Positions 1-10,900 of a stretch of 64,000 nucleotides of DNA are shown here, in pieces. Source of the stretch: Apostichopus japonicus (Eukaryota; Echinodermata; Holothuroidea; Aspidochirotida; Stichopodidae); contig NC_092571.1 of the NCBI RefSeq assembly GCF_037975245.1, positions 7,050,501 to 7,114,500 on the forward strand, written 5' to 3'. Every line of letters starts with the position of its first letter. Within the stretch, counting starts at the first letter, position 1. The translations under genes were made by a program, and so were the position numbers. Under the pieces are notes generated by a model. That model made no database searches. It worked only from the letters and a program-made list of their open reading frames with translations, and was not told where the DNA came from.

Positions 1-341
1 ATCCACACCCTGCCCCACATACTAATAGATAAAAGACATACGAAAACAAAACCAAGCCTGCATGTAATAAAGTCATCCTTTCAACTTTTATAGGTCATGA
101 AAATGGAGAAGAGTTGTTTGCTTGATTGTAGGAAACTCAAATTGATGGTTAATAAATTTCATGGTTAATGTTTATGACTTTTCCATGCAACAATGAAATG
201 GTGCATTACAAAGACATTTCCATGACGATTGACAATAATAATATTAATTTGATTATGTTATAACACCCACAAGAATTAAACAGCAGATCATTGCTTGTAC
301 GTAAGGATGGTGACATTGTTAACAGAGCAGGGTAGCTTTAC

Positions 342-503
342 CTTGTGGAATGAATCTTTTCATTTAATTCCCGTTCTTCTTTCAGTAACCTACTCCTGAG
401 TTCATCACACTCTAGAACGCTGTCCACGGCCCTAGTCTCATCCCCAGCCACTTCTTGTTCAACATGGAGAATGCTGAAGTGTGACTGTATCCTCAATTGC
501 TTG
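342..503 (-). CDS. ABCF3: ABCF3 coding exon 8
   Basis: Residues 225 to 279, with HFSILHVEQEVAGDETRAV and RLLKEERELNEKI, a segment well conserved in ABCF3 between Walker A and the signature motif. Acceptor acatgtag, donor gtaaag. The acceptor region is tandemly duplicated just upstream. Confidence 0.93.
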
Positions 504-1882
504 CTACATGTAAAGAGAAAATTGTATGGCTTCAAAAACAGCTTGCAAAAATACATTTAGACCCCAGCAGGATCTTCAATTGCTTGCTAAATGTAAAGTG
601 AAAAATGTATGGCTTCAAAAACAGCTTGCAAAAATACATTTAGATCTTAGCAGGATCTTCTTCAAAGGTGGACTGTACACAAGTTTTTTTTTTGGCACTA
701 AATGACCAGCCTGCTTACAGCTTTTCCCTCCTCATTTTCATAAATGTTATCATATAAATTTAATGTAAAGAATAAAAACTGATTAAACCAGTCAAATATT
801 TCAGAAAGTGCAGTTAACCTTTCAAACAGATACTTGCTCAAGAGTGCTGCTGATGAAGCTCTCTCCAGAATTTTTCTAGTTTATCAACATTCAGTTTTTT
901 TAAAAGATTGTAGCACCAGATTACACTTAAAGGCATTGAAGACTCGCCCCAAACCGTGTGCAACCATCTGAAAAAAGTTAACTTTCCGTTGCTTGCAAGT
1001 GACGTTTTGTTTGTGTGGCTACAAAATGCAGACAGTAATGAAACGTGATACCTTGTTATCTTTAGCTTGACCTGAGACGTCCATCCCTGTATTGCTTGTA
1101 CACTGTGCTGTGGGGTATTGACCGCAGCTGTATGTACTGACTGTACACTAGTGTCTAATTACCGATGGTAGCAAGCTGTGTGTGTGTATTTTCTGGGATC
1201 GATGGTGGTGTCTAACACTTCTGTTACACCTCATTCGAAACTAGGTCAGATTACTGGCATTAGACGTTTCTTTTTGCGAGAATCTTCACACCCTTTAATT
1301 AAAAAACCTGTCTCAAATGGAAGAAATAGTGACAAAACTTTACCTGGATATCATCCTTAGTAATGTACTTTTTCCGACACCATTTCGTCCGACGAATCCA
1401 TACCGCCTGCCGAAAGATAATAGAAGATCAGCTTCCTTCAAGAGAACTCTGCAAGAAAGAGGAAACAGTTCTAAACTCGGTCCCTCGGTCGCTGCACCGA
1501 AGCTTTGGAAAGACCTACCACATGACAGAAAGGCTGTCAAATCTCTCGCCATATTTAAGAAAATTGTAAAAACACATCTTTTTAGTTTCTCAACGTGACT
1601 TTGTCACTTTTATATACTCGTGTTTTTATATAGACTTTTACTTTTGTACAACTCTATTTTATGTGCGTATCCTTTGTTTTGTTTTGATAGGTTTTGGTCT
1701 GTTTTATAGTCTTCTTGTGTTTTTAGATTTTTGTGTTCGCATTTTACATACTGTTTAATTTTCGTTTATGTGTTTTCTAGACTTTTTATTCCTTTGATTT
1801 CTCTGTCTTTTGATTTTTTGTTTTGTTTTAGGTTTTGTAAAGCGCCTAGAGGCCTTTTGGTATTTGGCGCTATATTTAGAAC

Positions 1883-1913
<31 letters not shown>

Positions 1914-4900
1914 AACAGACATCCTCATGATTGGGTTTGGGATGGAGTGAAACAGGTAGAACCTTCAACGTTTATGAAAAGGACAGAAACCATTTCAAGG
2001 AAGACAGGAGGATGGGGTCCGCTGAATCTACACGAAACAGACTCTTCCAGGGAGGAGAGAAACAGAATGGAATCCTCAGTGTTAAACCAACAATTACTCT
2101 GTATGATACTGTTGGGTGTCTGGGCTGTTCCTCTGGTACCCCCCTCTTACCCATTAGAGAGCGTGGTGGCCAATTGGCTAAGGCGTCGGACTCGTGATCC
2201 AAGGATTGCTGGTTGGATTCCTGCCTAGTTCATTACGTTGCGTCCTTGGGCAAGATGCTTTATCTCACTTGCCTCTCTCCACCCAGGGGTTAAATGGGTA
2301 CCTGTGAGGTAACTTGTCATTGGGCGCAGTATATAACTGCTGCCGACTGGAGGCATTGTCTCTGGGACAGGTTATCATTGACCAGGGGTAATATTACGTC
2401 TGTAAAGCGCTTTGAGACCTATCACTGGTATAAAGCGCTATATAAAAAAAAAGAAGCCCCCCCAAAAAAAGGAAAAAATTTCAAGGAAGACAGAAGGATG
2501 GGGGTCCCACTGAATCTACATGAAACAGACTCTTCTGGGGGAGAGAACAGAATGGAATCCTCAGTGTTTAACCAAAGTTACTCTGTATGATATTTGTTGG
2601 GTGTTTGGGCTGTTCCTCTGGTACCCCCCCCTCTTTCCCATTTAGTCAGGAACCTTCCAGAAAGAAACACATGCCCATGTTTCACTGCAAGAGCTAGTTG
2701 AAAGCTGTTCGATAACTGCAAGCGGGGATGAGACATCCAATACCGTACCATGCAAAAGTGACATATTATCAGGGGAATAATTTACCTGTTGGCACGATTC
2801 AGCAGTTTCTTGGGGTTCTAAAAGTTGGCACTCTCCGTACAACTGCACACACAATTCTCAAACATGTTGCCCCACTTTGATAGCATTTTTTCTATTTCGT
2901 TATGAGATAAAATCATAGTTTGACTTTTACCTGTTACCAAATGCAACATCAAATTTTTCAATTCTGATATCTCTGGATCTGTTTGTGCCTGCATCATCTT
3001 GTTTGATGTCCTTCCTGTTGGTCACTTGACTGGCCGTCGCAGTGACCAGAGTTCTGCAGAATTTAAAAAAAAGTACAAATATTGATTACGAAAACTGGAA
3101 AGTTGTAGTAGAGCAATCTAAGGTATCGTACCTCTTTCCTCAAACGGAAAGAAATTGAATTTTGGATCGAAAAAATTGAGGTAGACATAAGAAAATTCTT
3201 TGCCATTCATGTTTGAATGTTGCAAAAAAAAGTTGAAGTCTATAACTTCAAAACCCACATTCACCAGACATTTGAAAAAGGAATTTATGAACTTGTACTA
3301 GTATTATATAATCTATTCACGTATCCATCTCAGCATCATTAGGATATTATTACTGTATATTTAATCCTTACGTATATACACTGTATTATATATATTTGTA
3401 GTTTTTTTATCTTTTCTTCCAGGGAGTCTCCTACCTTGTTAAGTCTTTTTAAGACTTTATGCAGTAGGAGACTTCCTTTCCCATTGTACGCAATTGGCGA
3501 TAAAACAAATAAATAAATAAATGAATTCATTGTCAACAAGAAACGAAGATTGATGCATATGGCCTTGTCGGACACAATCCGTTGAACAAGAAATGATCAA
3601 CACTCTCCAAATCTTGATCAGCAATCAACATATTTTGTGAAAAATGAACAAGTGAAAAACATTCCTGCATGAACAAAGAGTTATACATTTTATTCCACAT
3701 GCAATCCATCCATCTTTACTCCTTGCTATGTATTTGTTACACAGTGTTTGCTGATCCTCAATGCAATATTCTATCCTGACAGATCACATAAATTAAATGT
3801 TAATTTGACATTTTCATCTTAACCTTATCAACCTTGTCAACTTTTTTGTGTTACTTCTTTTTTGTCATCTATCTGATCTCTTGTAGAGTTTGCGGCATCC
3901 AGTATGTGGCGAAACCAAAACCACCATCGAGGGGATTCTATGATCACAGATCCACAGTCAAATCCATGAAGACTGAGACCCCAGTTGGAGAACATTTTAA
4001 CCTTCCCAACCATACTATTAACGACATGTCCCTACAGGGGATTGAATCCTTAGGTAGCCCTCCTGACCTAGTACGAATCAGCAGAGAGAGACTGTGGATG
4101 CAACGCCTTTGCACCATTCAACCTCATGGGCTGAACATTCAGGAAGGACATGACTAACTTTTCTTCTGTCCCCCACTCCTACTCCCCTTGTTCCCTCCCC
4201 CCACCCCCCCTTCACCCATCTTCTCACAGTTCTCTTCCCCTCCATTTTTCTCCACACCTTTCTGTCTTTGTCCCTTTCCAGTTTATTCCTTCCCTGTTCC
4301 TTTAATCCTCTCTTTGTCCCTCCACTGTTAATCTCCTACCTCTCCTCTTCCCCTGTTGCTTTCTTCTCTCCATCCCTTGTCTACTTATAATCCCCTTTCA
4401 TCTATCTCATTGTGTTCACCGTGCTCATTAACCTGTCTGTATTCTGTGCGTGTTTTTGTCTCTTCTGTTACTGTTACTTGTCATTTAGCCTCTGAAGAAG
4501 ATCCTGCTAGGATCGAAACGTCAGGCCAACTTAGTTTTACACATTACAGTACTTCTTTTTTAATAGAATTTTCATCATTATCCAATACTTAAATCCCATC
4601 TTATGCAGGTGATTTACTTGACTAGTCAACTTTCATTTGAAACAGAGAAAATGTTGATTTTTTCCCCCAAAAAAATTCCCCAATTTTGCAAGAGGGTAAA
4701 ACTAACTGTAACATGACAAAGTGTGTGGGCAACAAAGTATCAAGGATCAAACGGAATTCTTTTAAGACTTTTCATTAACATTCATTCAGGATAAACATTC
4801 TATGATAATGTCTTGAGCTTTGATTAATTCAAACAATGTTTTGATTAATACTAAACAAGGTTTGGTAAAATTGCTATGGAAAGGTCAAAAGCTGTTTAAT

Positions 4901-7900
4901 ACTTTTGAGTATATTTATGTCCAACCTGGGTCTCTGCCATTACAATAAGGAGTGTTACAGTAGCTCAGTGGTTAACGCCGGTGCCTTCCCATCATAAGGT
5001 CCCTGGTTTGAGTCACTCAATATTAATGTATGTCGTTCAGTTACAGGGTTGTTGACAATTCATAATCATGGATGTTAAATATGAATCTAAGAGACTGACT
5101 TCAGTCAACTTGCGGCTTTGAGAAGCAAATGAGGCTTCTTCGCGAGTTCCTGCTTGCAGGAGGATCTAAAATACATACATACATACATACATACAATGCA
5201 AATACGCTGCAGCCCTTTCCAGCAACCAATCTCTTCTTTACTTCCAACTCACCCATTCGAATCAGGACTCTCATCCTTCTGTCCCGATCGTTTCTCTTGT
5301 TTTGCTTTAAGTTTGGCTTCAGCTTTTTCAAGTTTTCTCCTGTCTACTGTCTACAGATGTTAAGAGGAGAGTACGAGAACCAGGATGAAAACTATCTGTT
5401 AACCCAAAGATCGATTATCGAGGTGTGTTCCTTCCAATGCCTTCCCTAATTATCAGATTATTCAGAGACTTCTGATGGGTTATCAAGGTGTGTTCCTTCC
5501 AATGCCTTCCCCTAATGATCAGATTATTCAGTTTCCCTGACTGACATTTATTCAAAGTAGTTAGAAGTTACTGTACATTGGGATCAGATGATTAAAAACT
5601 AGAGATAGAATTAATACTTACAGTACATCCTAAACTTCAACAAGCAGTTTTGTCCTACAACAGTCTCACATTAAACATACTGTACATACTGTAGTCTAGG
5701 GTTCAGACTCTTCACTTGCATATTAAATGATATTAAAAGATTGGCATAAAAATACATAAAACTTGCTTCACACAATTGTGACAATCTGTCGATTGTGTCG
5801 TAACAAATGACCAGAATCTACCAAGTAACACAGCGCATTGAGTAGTAGATAGGGTGTATGTAACATAAATAATTAATATCAGCAGTTTGGGGCAACAATA
5901 CTTTCCAAGGTTTGTCTGGAAATATTTCATCACATTGTCTTTGATATTGTTGTTAATTTGCAACAGAGTCTTATGAAATATTAAATGCATCTCCAATGCT
6001 TCTTGTGTAAAACAAAGATCATTCTTATCAACTGATTTAAAAAACTATTAACTAGTTCTCAAACAAACACTACATCTCCAGAAGTCTAGTTTTCAGAGTA
6101 CAAAGCAGTCGTTGGGAGCTCAGAGGTGGTGAGTATTTAAACAACTTACCTTTCAAATTATTAATGAAGACTTTTAGTGTTTTGAATTTTGTGTTGAATC
6201 TTGACCGTTTGTATGAGGTGCGAGGTTCATTCAGTTTCTGACAGACATTCTTCATCACGTGTATGTGTGTCTATGAGTGGAAATGTTTGTGTGTATATTT
6301 GTGAGTTTGAAGTAGTATACCTAAACATTTACAGGAACATATATGGATGAAATGCTGTGTATAAGGTACCTTTCAAACTATGTTGGAATAAGTGGGTGGT
6401 TATGAGGTCAAAGGTTAAGGAAATTAGGTAATTATACTTACTGCATTGACTTCTTTAACTTCCAGCCAGGAATATGTACCTGTCACATCCTCTGTAAGAA
6501 GACAATTAAAAATAGATGAATAAACAACATGTAGTTAGACAACATGCTAATTCTCAGAACAGCCTTAAAGGGTGTGAAGACTCGCCCCGAACCGCCCTCT
6601 GAAAAAGTTAACTTTCCATTGCTTGCAAGTGAAGTGTTTTTCTTGTCGCAACAAAATGCAGACAGAAATGAAACGTGATAACTTGTTATCTTTTAGCTGG
6701 ACCTGAGATGTGCACTGTGTTGTGGGTATTGACCATAGCTACATGTATTGACTGTACACTAGTATCTAATTACCTACGGTTGCAAGCTGTGTGTGTATTT
6801 CTGGGATCAATGGTGGTTGCAGGTGCCACTTCAACTTCAGCTTAAGTTATATACAAAGTCATTGACTTCCTTCTCAATATGGCCTTGTGGATTTCCTCAC
6901 AAATCTTGCATGGAAAGTACTTAAAGTGTGAAACATTATGGCCAAATATGATTGTAATACTGGAATTTGTTTCAGTATTCATTGAATTTAATAGCACACC
7001 TATGATCTATCTATTTAACCAGTTTCCTGTTTGTTCAATTCAGTTTGCTCCTGAAGGAGACCCTGCTACGATTCAAAAGTCAGGCCCATCTGACATCTAA
7101 TATACTGTACCTTTACTGACAACGCCTTTACCTTGTGGAAGATAAGCAGTTTGTTCTCACACATTTCTTTCTGAGTATGTATGTAGCAACGTAGGATTTT
7201 GCCTGCACCAACAAGACATGGAACAACCACTTTATAAAGATCTAAAAAGATCTGTAAACTAATATATAGAAAGTAACAGAAAGTAACAAAGTCTTAACTT
7301 TAACCAAGGAAAGTCAATGTGCTTTTGTATAGAGAGTAACAGACATCTGATGCAATGTCTGCGTACCACCAAATCTCATGGTTTAAAACCAAAATGAAAA
7401 TTAGTTTTCCTTTTTGTTTTTCAACTTCCTTTCGAAAAATTTGTGATTTTCTTTTGTTTCCTTCGTCATTTTTCACCCTAATTTGCATATGACTGTCTTC
7501 AACCACTAATCATTACTCCTTTAAGAAGTTGCTCCTCTAAAACTGACTGCATCCTCTATTTATTCAACAGCTTTAGATATGGTTACTTCTATAGTAACTG
7601 TGTCCAGTCCATCTGATGCTACAGTATCTGAGTATATGTTACTCTACTCTTGGTTGAAAAATCTTGTTAATTTTTCTTGAAACAATGTTCTGAAATAATG
7701 ATGTGAACACGGTCAGACCTTCTCACCTAATTATTTATTTAGTTAGTATAAGATTGTTACATACCTCCATCATCTAGGAGGGTATTTCTACTAAGCTGCA
7801 CTGGTGCATCCAGTAATAGTATAGGCTGACTGGAATCCTTGTCATCACTAAAGGGTTGCAAAGAGAAACAAAATAAACCACTATAATTATAAAGCACTAT

Positions 7901-10900
7901 AAAATGAACCACTATTAAATAAACCACTATTAAATAAACCACCATAAAATAAACCACTGTGAAGTAAACCAATATAACATAAACCACTATAAAATAAACC
8001 ACTATAAAATGTACCACTATAAAATGTACCACTATAAAATAAACCACTTTAAAATGTACCACTATAAAATGTACTACTATAAAATATACCACTGTAAAAT
8101 AAACAACTATATAATAAACCACTATAAAATATACCAAGTAAAATCAGCAACTCTAAAATAAACAACTATAAAATATACTCCACTATAAAATAAACCACTA
8201 CAAAATATACCACTATAATATAAACCACGATTAAATGTACCACTATAAATATACACAACTATAAAATATGCCACTATAAAATGGACCACTTTAAAATAAA
8301 CCACTATTAAATATACCGACTACAAAATCAACAACTCTAAAATTGACCACTATATAATAACAACTATAAAATATACTCCACTTTCAAATAAACCACTACA
8401 AAATATACCACTATAAAATAAACCACTATAAAATGTACCACTATAAAATAAACCGCTATAAAATGTACCACTATAAATATAAACAACTATAAAATATGCC
8501 ACTATAAAATGAACCACTATAATAATAAACCACTATAAAATGAACCAATATAAGATAAACCACTATATGTGAAGCTGTCACAAAGTCTCCAAGAATAATG
8601 AACTGTATGTCAAACCTTCACAAAGCATATCAGCATAAAATAGATCATATTTCTAGATTAATTACAATTAGTTAGTATTAGTTTGCTGTAATTAGCATGC
8701 TTTTGCTGTGACTCATTGTAAACTCTTGACAATATGATTCCTAGCATTGAAACCCCTACACAAAAACAAAACTGAGATAACACCAGACCAGATACTGAGA
8801 CCTGATAATCATACTTGTTATACTTTAAAATAATGGAAACTGGAAAAGAAGGGACTTATAGTGAAGATAGAGAGTCCTTCAAAGAAAAGTCCAGGTCAAA
8901 TTTCGTTACGATATGTTAAAGAGGAACAATATCTAAGCATACTGGTGAAATTTGCATTCAATTCCTATGTACCGTTTTTGAGATATTGACAGATATTCAC
9001 CAGAATGCTTAGATTATGTTCCTCTTTAACCTATCTTTAACCTTTAACCTATAACAAAATTTTGTCCTGGAGGCTGGACTATTCTTTTATTGATCTTTAT
9101 AATAGGATGATATAGCCATAACCGAGACTACTTACAGATTTAAATTGTCAAAGAGTTGCTGACAGATCTTGACTATCTCATCTTCATCTTTTGAATCTAA
9201 TTCAGAGAGAACAGCCCCAATGGCTTCATATATGTCATCTGCAGTCTCAAAATCTTCAATTCCACCTTCTAGTACACCTACAAAGAATATACACATGATT
9301 ACAAAACTTAAATGTGTCTTAAATCATAATATTTTTTATTATATAAATGATGTCTGTTTCATATGTTAGTTATTTATTATACTAGTTAGTTAGTTACTAT
9401 TATAAGCATGCATTATTGGTATCAGCTGATATCTGTGCAATCAGTCTGAAATTGGTGTCAGTAAAATTGCGTCATTTAATGATAGTTCGCAACTGAAATT
9501 TGTAAGAAATTAATGATAATAAAGGACAAAAAGAAAAGCATGTATATATCTATAAATTTATTTATATTGTCATATTAAAAATGAAATACTTGTAAGAAAC
9601 AACACTGAATGCACTACATCACTGAATGAACAACACTACGGAATGTTCATGAACATTCCGTAGTGTCTTTTGAGATCAAGATTGGTAAGTTTAATGGAGA
9701 AGAATTGCACACAGATATGTCCCATCATTAGATTCTAGTTAGTATAATCATTGTTAGAGGCATACTGTAGCATTGGTATCGGTTGATATTAAGACTTGTA
9801 ATATTGGTTATCAGCAAATATCATCTTCCGTGCAAATTAGTTTGGATGGTATTGCATTTCACACCAATTGGGATGTGTTTTTAATATTTACTGGCTACTA
9901 ACAGTTTATTTTACAGCGATGGGTCTCGTATAAACTTCGGCGCAACACCGTAGTCACAATGATACCGTAGTACTTACTACCCTAGCTTTTGCAATGATAG
10001 TCAATACTCATACTCATATCAGGGTACCGTTATTTTCCGCACACGTTACTTTCCGCTGAAACAAAACGGTGTTTTCCGCAAACAAATTTGTCAGCGGAAA
10101 ACAACGTTTTTTTCAGCGGAAAATAAAGTTTTTTTTTGGAGGAACAGAATAACTTACTGAATTGATCAGGCACATGGAATGATTTAGGAAGATGGATAAG
10201 ATAGGATTTAATTGTAACAGGATAAATCGGCCATGATTTTAGATGTAACTCGTAAGAAAGGTGGTGCAAAATGCGTGTTCGGTTATTAAAACAGCCCTTA
10301 CTTATACAGCCATTTCCAGCGAAAATCAAAGATACCGCCTTTTACAACTTTTTTTTTAAAACTATCATTACGCGGACCGCAGTTTTATCACTTTATTAGA
10401 TAGTCAATCCTTCATAACGCGGGCGTCCCTTTGCCCATTTATCGGCCGACCGCCTCATACTTCTTTAATAATCCCTAATTACACACCCCAAGCCTCCTCT
10501 ATATTATAAGCAGCTTAACTTTTCTGACATGAACTCAGTCTAACCATCCTTTATCAACATTCTTTGATACTTTCTCATGTTATTTTCATCATCCTGCCTG
10601 AATTTGGTATCCTAAAATTGCGGAAAAATATAGTATACAGGAAAGTGAAAAAAAAGGTGTTTTCCGCAGAAGAATTTTTTCAGCGGAAAGTAATCAGCGG
10701 AAAGTAACGTATGCGGAAAACAACTGAAACCCTCATATCATAGGTCTAACTTTACACTGTACCACAGCTATTGCGCAACGTTATACACGTTAGTGTACGT
10801 TTGGTCTTAGTGGAAGTGAAGCACTTTTGCATTCATTACAAATATTCGTAGTTACGATGATCAACAATTTATTTTCGAACTTATTGATGTCTTAAAAACA

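Noticed and set aside
2770-2860. Exon-like stretch on the minus strand between ABCF3 exons 6 and 7
   Set aside because: It has acceptor and donor signals, but exons 6 and 7 join in phase and with homology without it.
7757-8304. Long minus-strand frames rich in Val-Tyr-Phe-Ile
   Set aside because: They are the 15-bp minisatellite read in frame; only the first part (7765-7847) is the real ABCF3 exon 3.
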